Shown: piece by piece, positions 33,340 through 44,304 of the stretch
How positions within the stretch are numbered: position 1 is the stretch's first letter
Layout: every line of letters begins with the position of its first letter
Origin: Hetaerina americana
Taxonomy: Eukaryota > Arthropoda > Insecta > Odonata > Calopterygidae
Assembly (NCBI GenBank): GCA_022747635.1
Contig: JAKTNV010000009.1
Coordinates: 2,222,564 to 2,286,563, forward strand
Length of the DNA stretch: 64,000 bases
Reading direction: 5' to 3'
The notes under the pieces: model-generated
What the model saw: only the letters and a program-made list of their open reading frames with translations
Told to the model about the DNA's origin: nothing
Database searches by the model: none
Made by a program: the position numbers and the translations under genes

Positions 33340-34210
33340 AATTCTCGGATCGCTCTCAATGAGGTAACTGAAATGTACCAGTGGCTTAGGAGGCTAGATC
33401 GAGCCACTACAGCTTTATCAGGTGACCTAAATGCTATACAACGCTAGTGCGACACTGGGCAATGAGAATTAAACTTAAAAGAGTGCGTTGTGATGAATTT
33501 TTGGAAAAAGTAAAATTCCCACCCAAATGCCTACTTCATCGGGAACACCGAAATGGAATGCGTACTACACTCGATTAAATTACCTAGACGTTACCCTTAC
33601 TCACGATCTCTCCTCGGCGAAACACATGCGGGGAATATCTGGACAAGCTAACAAAATATTAGGATTTATTCGAAGAGTACTGTGATGTAAATGCGATGAA
33701 AAGGTGAAAGATAAATGATATCTTTCGCTGTCTAGGCCTCATTTATAATATCCTTCTAGTATAAATGGGATGTTCACGAAGTTGGATTGATTGCCGAATT
33801 GGATCGCTTACAGCCTAGAGGAGGAATATATTTGAAAAGCGTTATGACGAAGTTAGCATCGTATCCAAAATACAAAATATTAGAGGAGCTAGGCTGGGAA
33901 TCATTTAATGGGACAAAGGTTAAATTACAGCTTAAAGCTCTTGCATAAATTAGATGGATGTCTTTTGAGCAGTGATGATGTTGAAAATGTATTATTACCC
34001 CCATCATACTACGGTAGGAAGGATCATGTCAATAAAATTAGAGAGATTAAAAGTAGAACAGATTGATTTAAGATATCATTTTTCCCACGAACGATATGAG
34101 ATCAGAATAACATCGCCCGACCACGGTAGGGACATATTCGCGTCAAAATTAGTCTGGTGTGTATACACCCCCAGCCATGCACCATAGTGGTGGCTTGCAG
34201 GGTACCAGAA
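33340..34210 (+). pseudogene. LINE RT C-terminal relic with tail
   Basis: Heavily decayed but collinear with the family: LNYLDVTLTHDLSSAKHM region (33570-33630), ANKILGFIRRVL (33650-33680), then CGATGAAAAGGTGAAAGATA (VKDK), TAGGCCTCATTTATAATATC (RPHLEY), the GWES block (33890-33910), a SSDDVENVLLPPSYYGRKDH-like segment (33970-34025) and KIREI (34031-34050). It ends with CCCCCAGCCATGCACCATAG...GGCTTGCAGGGTACC, a degenerate hairpin. Confidence 0.7.
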
Positions 34211-34550
34211 TATTTAAAAAAATTAAACCAAAGATTAGGGTACTAGGATTTCATCTAAGATAAATTAGGGAATAATTCAAATTTGATGTCCAGTACATTA
34301 GCTAAAACTGGAGCATAAGCTAAGGATGTAACCTCGCAATATACTCAAAGACGTTGGGTTACCAGACAAGGCAGCGTCACGTGAGAGTGGCGTAAGGCAC
34401 TCCATTCCATTGATTGGATACGTGGACATCGGAAAGAGCAGGCCCGAGAAGTCTTCAAAATGTGGTTCTGGAGGGAGATAAGATGAGGAGACACGTACAG
34501 CTGGCTTTTTAGGTACATAACGGAAGGGAGGTTGGAAGGGCAAGCATCTT

Positions 34551-34710
34551 ACATCTACATAATACCCCGCAAGGGCGTGTGGCGGAGGGTGTTAGGTCAC
34601 CACCCGTAAAGGGAAAATATAACCACATGCAAAACCAACAAATTCATTCCAACCGGCACCCAAAGAAGCGCACACTATATTCATGCGAAAAACTTCTCAA
34701 ACCACACGCG
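34551..34710 (-). mobile_element. LINE 3' tail, minus orientation
   Basis: ACATCTACATAATACCCCGC (tail and hairpin base), AAGGGCGTGTGGCGGAGGGT, GTTAGGTCACCACCCGTAAA, AACCACATGCAAAACCAACA. It is truncated by or grades into the mariner relic. Confidence 0.75.
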
Positions 34711-34711
34711 A

Positions 34712-35275
34712 GGCTGCTCCGAAAAGGCGAAGACGGTTTGATCGAGGAGGGAAAGCGATCGAGAATATTCATTAGGGATGATCACGGAATCGTGTTCAAC
34801 GATTATCTTCAAAAAGGTAAACTATTAATGGGAGCATAATTAATCGACAAGCTGAAGACAGGAGTTGCAATAAAAACGACGACATCTGAGGAAGAAGAAA
34901 GTGCTCCTCCACCAGGGCAACGCACCTGCTCACACACTTTGGCGGTTACCACGGCTTAAATTCACGAATTGCACTTCGAATTTATTGGCCCCTCACCGGA
35001 TCTGCCCCTCAGCGACTTTTTCCTGTTTCCTGACCTTTGGAGGATAGGGATGTTCATCGAGCGATGAGCTTATCGCATGCGTAAACCCCATTTGGCGGAG
35101 AAAGACGTTAACTACTATTTGGAAGGGTCGCAAAAGTTAGAGCATCACTCTAAAACAGTGTATCAACTCTATAGGAGGCTTATGTTGAATTATGCAAATA
35201 AATCAGAATTAAAAAAAAATTCCTCGTCTTTTTTTTGTTTGGTCGGAAATTTCCAGACTGCATTCGTATGCGGGG
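34712..35275 (+). pseudogene. Mariner transposase C-terminal relic
   Basis: Reads IFIRDDHGIVFNDYLQKGKL (relatives: DxxGIIxxDYLxKGKTI), then LIDKLKTGVAIK, a QRTCSHTLAV region in place of NAPAHTS, LSDFFLFPDL, and in another frame LAEKDVNYYLEGSQKLEH with a KCI.. tail near 35150. The order is correct for a DD34D transposase from between the first and second Asp to the C-terminus. Frameshifts and stops are frequent, and terminal repeats were not identified. Confidence 0.7.
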
Positions 35276-35399
35276 CACATTTACATGGGACACATGCGGG
35301 GCGGGGAGTTCCTATTTGGATATCATTTCCAAGACCGAAGTGGCGATGATTTTTGTCAGGTTCAGACCTAAAAATCTTAGACCGTATCGCGAAAATAAG

Positions 35400-36170
35400 A
35401 TCCATAGAGTCACGGACACAGTAAGCGTAACATCGAGTGCCCCACAAGGAAAATCTATCAGTCCGCTATTGTTCCTTTTATGCATCAATAACATCGGGTC
35501 TCAGGTTTCAAGCAAATTTTGCCTATTTGCAGACGATGCCGTGATATACTATGTATAGGGAAATATCTAGGCATGAAGAAAGACAATCATTAGCCTACGA
35601 CCTGAATGCAATCCAATAGTAATACGAAACTTAAAAGCTAGAATTTAATTTGAATAAACGTGTTTCGATAAATTTTTTTAGGAAAAGTATTTCACCAGAA
35701 ACCAATTACACTACTCAGGGGAGCAACATTGAACACGTGTTATCGGGGAATACTCGGGTGTAACGATAACTACGGATATGTCCCCGGGAAAAAACCGTGA
35801 AATTTGCAGAATATCAAATAAAAAGTTAGGCTTCATAAAAAAATACTAGGGTATTGTAATGAAAGGGTCGAGGGGCTTTGTTATTTCACGTTATTTAGGC
35901 CCCACTTAGAGTATGCTGCAAGTGTATGAGATCCTCACGAATTAGGCTTAATTTTGGAACTAGATCGAGTGCAACGAAGAGAAGCTAGGTTTGCGAAATG
36001 TTGCTTGACACTATTGGAAGAATCAGGATGGAAGTCAATAGTTGACAACAGGCTGAAATAAAGGTTAAACGTGCTGCGTACTTATCTTATTTACTTATCT
36101 GAAGATGTTGAAGACATACTACAGGCCCCGAAATACTATGGTAGACCAAATCGTGTTTCCCTCGAACCAT
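35400..36170 (+). pseudogene. LINE RT relic with FADD palm motif
   Basis: An open frame to 35558 reads TSSAPQGKSISPLLFLLCIN and FCLFADDAVIYYV; APQG...SPLLF and FADD are the palm motifs of LINE RTs. Downstream the frame is lost but collinear pieces remain: CAGAATATCAAATAAAAAGT (RISNKKLGFIKK), GAAAGGGTCGAGGGGCTTTG, TTAGGCCCCACTTAGAGTAT (RPHLEYAASV), and GTGCAACGAAGAGAAGCTAG (VQRREARF). It is older than the copies at 1-582 or 44305. Confidence 0.75.
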
Positions 36171-36540
36171 TATAGATCAAAAATATACATGGCAACAGTC
36201 GCGTAGGAGACAATTAGAATTGGCAGAGTATACATTTTTCGATATCCTGCATGCTCCTTCCTGCATGTTATTCCTTTTATTTAATAGACCCATCTTTTTA
36301 ACAGTTCTACAACATGATTTGGGTATCCTGTTATTGAATATTGTTGCTTGTAAGTACTTTTTATCATGCGATTAAAATTTATCGAGTGGATGATCAAACT
36401 AATATTTGTGTAGAGGTGACATGTTTTTGTTTGATGCCGTTTTATTCTATTTTACAGGTGGTGACCTAACACCCCCTGTCATTTAACATCCCCCTGCCAT
36501 ACACCCCCGCGGCGTGTGGCAGGGGGGTGTTAATTTAATT
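36171..36540 (+). mobile_element. LINE 3' UTR and tail ending in a palindromic double hairpin
   Basis: UTR blocks TTTAATAGACCCATCTTTTT and GATGATCAAACTAATATTTG are shared with 14150-14290. It ends TTTTACAGGTGGTGACCTAA, CACCCCCTGTCA, then a palindrome at 36483-36533 whose arms are the tail hairpin start (TTAACATCCCCCTGCCATAC) and its inverted counterpart (GCGTGTGGCAGGGGGGTGTT). The normal hairpin end and GTAGAT tail are missing. Confidence 0.75.
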
Positions 36541-37302
36541 TTATGTTTGGAAGTTGTTTTTCCAGCAATTAATTCACATTCAAAACAAGCTGGCAAGCCA
36601 TTTGAGGAAGACCCGGGGCCTGGGTGGTTTTTTCTCGAGAGATCGCTCCACGCCATCATCACCATCAGAGCCTCTCTCCCCGAATATCTCCCGCCCCCCG
36701 CCTTCTTCGGCGGAGGGGACCCTCCCCTCCCCCCGGAACGCTCCTTCGCGAGAGATCAGGTGGACGGATGCAGTCACGTGATCGCGACAACCTTTAAGTG
36801 CCTCATGACGGAGAGACGAGCGTGGAAATTGGGAGTGGACCCGCAGAGCGCCGAGAGAGGAGTCGAAGCCCTTGGAGAGGAGAGACGAGCCCCTGCACCC
36901 CTGAGAAATGGATTCGCTGAGGTGAGTGAGTGAGTGCTGGTGCGTGCGTGCCCGGCCATACACTTATCATTTGGGCATTGGCGCGTCCCCCCCCCAATCG
37001 ATGGCCGCGGGCCACTTCTGACTCCTCCGCATCCCTGCATCACTAGTGCTCCCGTATCTTCCATAGCGCCGCAGCAAATTAATTTCCAAAGCCAAGCGTG
37101 GCGACCACAGACGGGGATTAAAATGATGAGATGCCATGAAGAGCTTCTAACGCGATTTCGTTGATTCAAAAGAAACGTGAAGATCCGAAAGAACCTATTT
37201 AATATCTTCTTGTTACTTTCCCACATCAGTAAACTGCCTTTATCGTGCAAAAAGAAATATAATTCCCATAATTTCAAGTTGGACGCCCGGTAAGAACAAG
37301 GC
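36541..37302. other. No recognisable feature; GC-rich 36600-37050
   Basis: Overlapping frames of 70-189 codons on both strands resemble nothing known; high GC explains their length. Confidence 0.4.
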
Positions 37303-37590
37303 GGGATCGGAGTGGTGTGGTGGCTAAAGTGCTGATTTCCCAACGAGAGGGCCCGAGTTCGAATACTGGAAGATATTTTTCAGTGATATCTCGATCACTT
37401 TATTCTTGAGGTGCTCTGTGGAGGGTACTTGGAGTGAGTACGCCGTCCGTCGAACGGGACGTTAAACCCCTAGGCGCCCTTCGTCATTAAGAGTAGGCTA
37501 ATGCAGACGCCGGGTTTTCTTCTCCTTTCCCATCCATATCTAATGGCCTAAATCACCTCTGTTGTCGGTCGCCTGCCCTCAAAACTACCA
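37303..37590 (+). mobile_element. tRNA-derived SINE, copy 1
   Basis: Head with A-box-like GGTGGCTAAAGTGCTG (37318-37333) and B-box CCGAGTTCGAATACTGG (about 37353-37369), then a body shared with the minus-strand copy at 49065-49302: GGAGTGAGTACGCCGTCCGT, CGAACGGGACGTTAAAC, and AGAGTAGGCTAATGCAGACG. The shared body, far longer than a tRNA, identifies it as a SINE. Confidence 0.75.
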
Positions 37591-38979
37591 CAACCAGAAG
37601 GTACAAGATAGCGAACCAAATCCACAGAGAGGGATTGAGTTCCAGTCATCGGTTAAAGACTTATTTAATGCATTTTCTGCAGGTTTTGTGAGATTTAGCC
37701 ATTCCACGGAAGACGCATGCAGAGGGTAGATTATTCGCCACCAACTCATGGACCCTGGTTTGAAAGTTCGCGGTTTTTCGGCTACAAATCTTTACTACGA
37801 CACCAAATAATGACGCAAGGAAAGGAAGTAACTTACCCTACACTTAAATGTGCGAATTTAACTTGCTTAGATCACTCAGCACAAGAGAGTTCTCGCCAAT
37901 GAAACCCACATTCAGATTGATTACCCTGATTGGTGACATGACAGTTCATTGCTATTCTGCGGGAAAATGATGTTTATTGAAGAATGCCCCATCTGTTAAA
38001 ATCGGGACACTCATATGAGCCAACCATATGATTGAAATAAACGAAGGTGTGTGAAAAATGAATAACCGACTTTAATGAGTTAATTTTCAGTCCTAAAAAG
38101 GTTATTGCTATAGGACAAACTGTACATTTAGTCATGCCAACTCCAAAAATAAACAATTATTAGCTCTATTCCTTGTCTAATTTTCAGACCTTGAAGAAAA
38201 TCTATACGGATTTAAATATATCGACGACTTCATCGTTATTAGAGGGATAATTCGCCTTTTTCACCCGAAGGCTTGAATTCCGTTCAAATCAGGGCGGCGC
38301 CCAATGTGCCGGCCCTGTACATGTCCGCCTCTCTTCGATCTTGGGATGGATTTCTTTATTTTTCAATGACGCCCACGTCACGCATTCCTATCGCAACATT
38401 TCTCGACAAATCCAGCGGTTCTCCAATGGACTCCATTCCACCCCATTGTGCTCCCTCGGCATTCTCACCGAGCGTTGAGGGCGATGAAAAGGCATTGAAT
38501 TCATTCATGAGCCGAAAGCAAGGGACAAAAGGGAGTCACACACAAGCAGGGAGAGCGAACAACTATTCTCATTCATCCATCTTGGGAAAGATTCAGATAA
38601 AATCGCAAAGACGCGACCTGTATTTCGCTGCGACGGAAGGAACGAAACTGCTGCCCTCGCCTCGAGTGAAAACCTGCGAATCCGGGTGCGAGGACTGGAG
38701 CGCTTGAGCACATTTCACTGGCGAGGGTCCAAAGACGGGAGAGAAAGCACCGCATCCGCGGAACACATTTTGATTGACGGAAGACAAACGCCTTTTACGA
38801 AATTTATTGCTTCCGATCGGAATAAAAGTTGCCCCGCTACCGTCCATAAAAGAGAATTAGCCGCGTCGGATTTGAAATGACGAGTCCCATGGATTCAAGA
38901 AAAAAAAGAAAGCCCTTCCACAAAGCGTCCGCACCCGGAGGTCATCTATTGAGCCTCTCCTCATTGCTCATTACCTACT
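37591..38979. other. No recognisable feature
   Basis: Contains a 144-codon plus-strand frame (38273-38707) of Ser/Pro-rich sequence without a family match, and overlapping minus-strand frames. Confidence 0.4.
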
Positions 38980-39750
38980 TATGCCATGTTGTGACCTGGG
39001 GAAAACACATTCGAGAAATTTGCGGAATAGCTAATGAAAAGTTTGGATCCATCAAAAGGATGCTTGGGAATTGTAATGAGAGGGTCAAGGAGCTCTGCTA
39101 GTTCATGTTATTTAGGCCCCACTTAGAGTGTGCTGCAAGTGTATGGGATCCTCATAAAGTAGGCTTAATTTCACGACACTATTGGAAGAATTAGGACGGG
39201 AGCCACAAGTTGACCGCAGGCTTAAATACAGGTTAAATTTACTGTGTCCATTTGAGGTAGGCTACTTATCTGAGGATGTTAATTAGACATATTACAGACC
39301 CTGACTTACAGGTAGATCAGATCACAAACATAGAATCAGGGAGATTTATTGTATAAGGGATAGGTTTAAAATATCGTTTATTCCCCGCACCATTAGAGAT
39401 CAAAATAGATATAGCAATCGCATAGGGGATAATTAAAATCGGTAGTACATAAATGTATATTTGTCTATATCCTGCATGTTCTCTACCGAATATTATTTTT
39501 TTTATTTAATAGACCCATATTTTTAACAGTTCTACGGCATGATTTTAATGCACGTATCCTGTTATTGAATATTGTGTATAACATGTAAGTACTTTATTTC
39601 GTGTGATCAAAAATTTCCGAGGGTGTTATCAAAATAATATAAGTGTATAGGTAACATGACTGGGATTGTACATGCATGGCTTGTGACCTAACACCACCCG
39701 CCACACACCCTTGCGGCGGCTTGGGGCGTATTGCGTAGATTTTGATGTTG
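38980..39750 (+). mobile_element. LINE 3' part: RT C-terminal relic, UTR and tail
   Basis: The frame to 39101 ends VVTWGKHIREICGIANEKFGS and MLGNCNERVKELC, matching the family; frameshifted pieces follow (TTAGGCCCCACTTAGAGTGT = RPHLECAAS; AAATATCGTTTATTCCCCGC = the FIPR.TI block). UTR blocks TTTAATAGACCCATATTTTT and TGATTTTAATGCACGTATCC, the hairpin CCGCCACACACCCTTGCGGC and GCGTAGATTTTGATG end it. Confidence 0.8.
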
Positions 39751-39814
39751 ATATGACGACTTTTCTCTAGGCCGAAGGATTGAGATACTAAAATCGACGA
39801 AACTTTAGGTTTGT

Positions 39815-39975
39815 CAGCTGACACCCCCTAACAAATAGGCAGTAGCGCATAAGGGGCTCAAGGAGTTTTAAGACATTTCCCTGGGAAAAATATTTTCCAT
39901 CGGCAGGGATTCGAACTCGGATCCCTAGAATGCCGGCCGAGTGCTTTAGCCAGCCAAGCCAAAGATTTAATATCG
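39815..39975 (-). mobile_element. tRNA-related SINE fragment, different body
   Basis: On the minus strand: TGGCTTGGCTGGCTAAAGCA (A-box-like, complement of 39942-39961), GATCCGAGTTCGAATCCCTG (B box, complement of 39904-39923), then AAATATTTTTCCCAGGGAAA. The body differs from the 37.3/49.2-kb SINE beyond the head. Confidence 0.55.
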
Positions 39976-40189
39976 ATAGAAATCCACAGCGGGAGAGGAC
40001 GCGCATCGGTCACTTGTCTTACGAATTTCAACTTATCGTCATAAATTCACTCTTCAAACTTAATATTCCCTTTCACACGCATTATTCATCAGGATTCTGT
40101 TTTCGTGCGACGTGAGCATTAGTGGGAGAGGGAATTCCGCGCTTGGCCGCTGTATTGACGCACGCAGTATTATAGATCAGTACACCTCG

Positions 40190-40858
40190 CGCTGCAGAGG
40201 TCGCGCCGTATGCCGTTTGTTTACACAGTGGCGAGTCGAAATGAACACTGCATTGAAATCGCCGCCACTTGTGCAGTTCGTTCAGTGACAAAATTTTTAC
40301 AGATAAAAAACTTAAAAGTTGTAGACATTCATTCGGGAAATTTGTGCTCTGCAAGGACCAAATGTGATGAGTTACAATGAGAGTGGTGCATCAGTGTTGT
40401 CGCTCGTTTAAGAGTGAATCTAAATTTCAATGATGATGACGGAAGTGGTCGTCCGTCTGCGGTGAACAATGATATGCACCTGAAATTGACGAAAAGTTAA
40501 TTGAAAACCGGCGTTTTGCGATATCCGTTATCTTTAGAAAGTTCTACGCAGTATTCCACGACTATTTTGCACGTAAACGCGACTGAAAAGTTAGGCTATT
40601 AACATGTTTTGCGCTCGTCTCGATGAGAAACTTCAAGGTGCCGCCATCATCGGTCGGCTGGGATCACAGGCGGCAGAATCTTATGCTGATGGAATGTGAA
40701 AACTAGGTCAGAGGTATGACAAGTGTTTAAATCTCATTTGCGAAAATGTATAAAATGGTGGAGATATGTAGTTTGGAGGTGGAAATAATAAATGCTCCGT
40801 ATCAATTCCAGTATATTTTTTATAGCATAATAGAGGTTACTTTCTGGACAGTCCTCGG
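40190..40858 (+). mobile_element. Decayed mariner with 3' inverted end
   Basis: Pieces in order: an IHSGNLCSARTKCD region (relatives: IHRQICxVYGPNVM), then DDGSGRPSAVNNDMHLKL (mariner SGRPS motif), a TILHVNATEKLGY region (second helix-turn-helix), and GTATGACAAGTGTTTAAATC (RYDKCLNL). It ends in GAGGTTACTTTCTGGACAGT and CCTCG at 40858, a mariner-type terminus. The left inverted end was not found. The catalytic middle is missing. Confidence 0.65.
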
Positions 40859-40919
<61 letters not shown>

Positions 40920-40985
40920 TGTATATATACAAATATATATATATACTATATATATATATAAATGTATACATGTATATATATATAC

Positions 40986-41038
<53 letters not shown>

Positions 41039-41100
41039 AATGTATATATTTATATATATGTATATATATACATAATTACGTATATTTATATATACATGGA
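40859..41100. repeat. (GT)n/(TA)n compound microsatellite
   Basis: A short TG run followed by about 230 bp of TA-rich array with ATGTA and AAATG interruptions. Repetitive Tyr/Ile frames are artefacts. Confidence 0.95.
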
Positions 41101-41429
41101 AATAGATGTAAGGAAACGGGATAGGAACACATATAAAGGAAAGGGAAACCATGTTACAGTGATACCATCATCCGAACCGATTCCTACCACCCTACGAACC
41201 GGAAACTGTCCGTCTTCCATTCAATGATTAACCGACTTGTTAATTTATCCCCAGCATAAAAAATGTCAGCCATGACCTGGGCACCATGAAATGAATAGCA
41301 GTATCCAATGGCTATAGAGTAAACTTTGTCGCTTAAAGAAAAAATGAAAATGTAAAGCTATTTCACACCTATGCTCACTATATACATCGTCGACTATTGT
41401 TTGTGAGTGATCTTTCTAATAACATGCTC

Positions 41430-41835
41430 GCAAATGTAATAAAAGGAAATTCTATACCTCATTTCATAATCCGCATACCCTGGGAAAGATCCTTTGCCGC
41501 AACGAAGGCAAAGTGGAACCCCTCTATCAATCCCACATTCACGAGGCGAAGTGTGATTCCTGAGATATGTGCTACATAGGGCGTACCGGAAGTAGTTTCA
41601 AAGCCAGAATAAAAGAACATGAAAGATGCTGGAGGACCTTTGATGAAACACCACTCCTATAGTAGCTAATCATCTACTACATTTATCCCACTCATATCAA
41701 TTAAATCCAAATATTCAACACTACAAAAACAAGGGCAAATAACTTAATATATTTGAGCTACATGAAATTGTAAAAATTAAACATGAATGTTATTTTAAGC
41801 TATAATATTTTTGCGAATCACTCTCCTCTCCTCAG
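41430..41835 (+). pseudogene. Penelope-like element fragment, GIY-YIG domain
   Basis: In one frame near 41570-41640 the text reads MCYIGRTGSSFKARIKEHER and CWRTFDE, the YIG half and following conserved Arg and Glu/His of a PLE GIY-YIG nuclease. Downstream collinear pieces include a HINQIQIFNTTKTR segment, and MNVILSYNIFANHSPLLRIP (41783 on), the usual C-terminus. Stops interrupt it, including a TGA where a Cys codon is expected just before CYIG. The RT part is absent. Confidence 0.75.
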
Positions 41836-42299
41836 AATCCCATTTGCACAGCAGAAAGTGAACATTCCTCTCTCTCGTATTACCTCCACCCTTAGCATAT
41901 TTCCCCATCCAACCACCCTCCCCACCCTCCACTCTCAGTATATGTCGAACAACCCTTCCCTAATAATGTCCTCCTTAGAATCACTTATATCTCATCCCTT
42001 AAACTGTCTCCATCTCTCCAATGCCTCCTTCCAGCTTCACCCTTCTTTATTCTTCCCTCCTTCCAACCGCCAGGACGCCAACTACCTGCCACCCTCCTCT
42101 CAAATAATGACCGCAAGTGCTTATCTCTTCCCCCTCCCTATTTTTCCCTGGCCATTTCTTTAGTTTCCCTGTTTCTTTGGGTTTTCCATATTTCCCCTCT
42201 TTGTCCCCGCCCACCTCACTCCTTCCCCTTCTTCTGCCCCCCCCTCTCCCTCAAACGGGTGTACATATGATGTCTCACATGTTGAATCTCGTCTTGTAC
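41836..42299 (+). mobile_element. PLE 3' untranslated region, pyrimidine-rich
   Basis: C/T-rich over about 400 bp (CCACCCTCCCCACCCTCCAC and similar), like 2760-2880 after the first PLE. Ser/Pro/Leu-rich frames here are composition artefacts. Confidence 0.5.
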
Positions 42300-42330
42300 C
42301 CGAAGATGGTTCGATGTACTGAAAACTAAA
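42300..42330 (+). ncRNA. Hammerhead-like core and hairpin at PLE 3' end
   Basis: CCGAAGA (42300-42306; CUGANGA with U changed to C), one extra T, an imperfect stem GGTTC/GTACT around GAT (42308-42320), then GAAA (42321-42324). The position matches the motif at 2903 relative to the PLE coding end. Degraded, so low confidence as a ribozyme. Confidence 0.35.
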
Positions 42331-42365
42331 CTTGTGGAAAAGAGCACATTTGTTTGTTCTCACGA

Positions 42366-43244
42366 TGACGAACTTCCATCACGGAAATTACATCAAGGCT
42401 GAATCTGTTGAATATAAATATGTAGATTATAAATTCATCGATTGGAAACAACATGCTCAGTATTGATGGTCGGAACTCATAAGTTGGTACAATAAAACCG
42501 AATTATGGCGGACATATCAATAATAATATCTATTCTGGAAAATGATAAACCTCACAACTAGTCCTAAAATTTTACGTCCGTGAAGTGGGACTCCCAAGTC
42601 AGGCGGGGCTCAAAATTCAAAACAAACCAAATTATTCCACGAACATATAGAGTAAGACGAAAATAAACACTTAGGAGTCATAGTAAGGCGTCTTGCGCTT
42701 AAATTGCGCTTCTCTTTGGTAGCTCATTCCATTGTGACTGTTTCATTATTATCGGTCGTTGATTTTTTTAAGTATAAAGATTAGGAAAGCATTGCTTTTA
42801 CCTTAATTGCACTCAAACACGTCAGGTTTATGTATCAGAGATGTAGATTTGCACCCGGGTGCCATTTGCGATCCGAGGGGCCCCGAATAAGATGCACGCA
42901 GCTGATGACCCAGGAACGATGACGCAGGCACGATTGACAACATCTCTGCAGTGACGCCAGAACTGGTAATAAGGGAATCGCTTCGATACCGACGTCATTC
43001 AAGGGGAGGTCAGTAAAAGCGAAAATAGGAATCTGGTGTAGGCACCCAGTCGGCCATAGACTACGACTTTCACCCTAAAAAAGCCATCAAAGGATTCACT
43101 TTCGCCCGAGAGTCCACGACAACAGGGGCGCCATGGGAACGAGTCAACGGGTTGCTTCTCGATAATTCGCATTGCTTTCATTAGGTTTCATTTGTTCCTC
43201 GAGACAAGACTTCATTTTAGCTATCTCGGCTTATGCGATTAGTA
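42366..43244. other. No recognisable feature
   Basis: Mixed AT-rich sequence with no family motif on either strand. Confidence 0.45.
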
Positions 43245-43560
43245 GATAAGAGTGACAGGCCTCTTTAAGGGGGAATTCGGCTGGGAGCCGCTCGATATGC
43301 GAAAGAGAATAAGCGAGACTGAGACTTTTGGAAAGGTTCAGAGCAAATGAGTTTAACGATGACACCAAAGGAATTATCATTATGACCCAATACTATTTAA
43401 GTATATCAGACCACAAATAAGATAAGATAAGATAGATAGCTTCCAGTTTACAGATACAAATACCCAATCTTTCCCCAGACAATTACGAATCATAATATTA
43501 AGAAACCATAGTCACAATAGAAATATTAAAGGCATACCAGTCAGGACAAGATTAAACGTC
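43245..43560 (+). pseudogene. LINE RT C-terminal relic
   Basis: Aligns with 315-610: AGTGACAGGCCTCTTTAAGG, GGCTGGGAGCCGCTCGATAT (GWEPLDM), CGAGACTGAGACTTTTGGAA (ARLRLLE), GACACCAAAGGAATTATCAT (DTKGIII), CCCCAGACAATTACGAATCA (PRQLRI). Frameshifts and small deletions are present, with the UTR start at about 43520. Its tail is missing; a different RT segment follows. Confidence 0.75.
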
Positions 43561-44022
43561 CCGTAGCACACCCACCCGGGGAACAAATGAGCGATCTTAC
43601 ACTGACCAAGCAGGGAATAGTACATCTGAACCGTAGTATCAAAGCACACAAGGCACCTGGTCCGGGAGAAACACCTTCTAGAATATTAAAGGAACTAGCT
43701 GAAGACATTGCCCCGTTTTTACATATTATGTTTCTAAAATCGATAGAAGAAGGCTCAGTGCCTCGCGACTGGAAGCTAGCCCATATAACTCCCATCTATA
43801 AGGGCGGCGATAGGGATAAACCAACCAATTACCGAAACATTCTTTAACATTGATCTCTTGTAAAATATTGGAACACATTATTGTCACTAACATTATGAGA
43901 TTTCTTGATAGTAGGAAAATACTAATCCACAACCAGCACGGATTTAGGAAAAGCAGATCTTGCGAAACACAACTTGGTCTCTTCATTCACGATATACTTA
44001 GATCGGGAGAAAACAGATCTCA
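43561..44022 (+). pseudogene. LINE RT N-terminal part, cut by a minus-strand LINE
   Basis: The first frame (43587-43847) reads LNRSIKAHKAPGPGETPSRI, LKELAEDIAPFLHIMF, VPRDWKLAHITPIYKGGDRD and PTNYRN, the thumb-side entry of LINE RTs. After a frameshift SCKILEHIIVTNIMRFLDSR and IHNQHGFRKSRSCETQLGLF follow. It breaks at about 44022 where the (ATCTAC) tail of the minus-strand element begins. It is the same family as 46011-46550 (minus), with moderate divergence. Confidence 0.85.
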
Positions 44023-44304
44023 TCTATATCTACTCAATATCCCGCAAGCCCTCGCAAGGGCGTGTGGCGGGAGGTGTTAGGACACCACCCATAATTTAGA
44101 AAAGAAAAAAACCACACGCAAAAACCAAAAATTCTTACATTCACAAAAAAAGCATGGTATACATTCAGGCAAGAAGACTTACACCCCACACACATGCAAA
44201 CACTCAAACTAGCAACTAACATACACATGTACCTGAAAGTATACCTAACATCTCTATAGTGTTTAATTTTGTTCCGACTTGTAAATTCAACGTTTTTAAT
44301 ATTT
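44023..44304 (-). mobile_element. 3' UTR and tail of the minus-strand composite LINE
   Basis: From the right end inward: ATCTATATCTACTCAATATC (tail), CCCGCAAGCCCTCGCAAGGG and CGTGTGGCGGGAGGTGTTAG (hairpin), then the blocks matching 583-830 in reverse (CAAAAAAAGCATGGTATACA, TACACATGTACCTGAAAGTA). It belongs to the RT unit directly to its right. Confidence 0.85.

Noticed and set aside
36514..37343. 139- and 189-codon frames on opposite strands
   Set aside because: Composition-driven openness; residues are Arg/Ser/Pro-rich with no domain.
38273..38707. 144-codon plus-strand frame
   Set aside because: No recognisable domain, no splice-bounded structure, overlapping minus-strand frames of similar quality.
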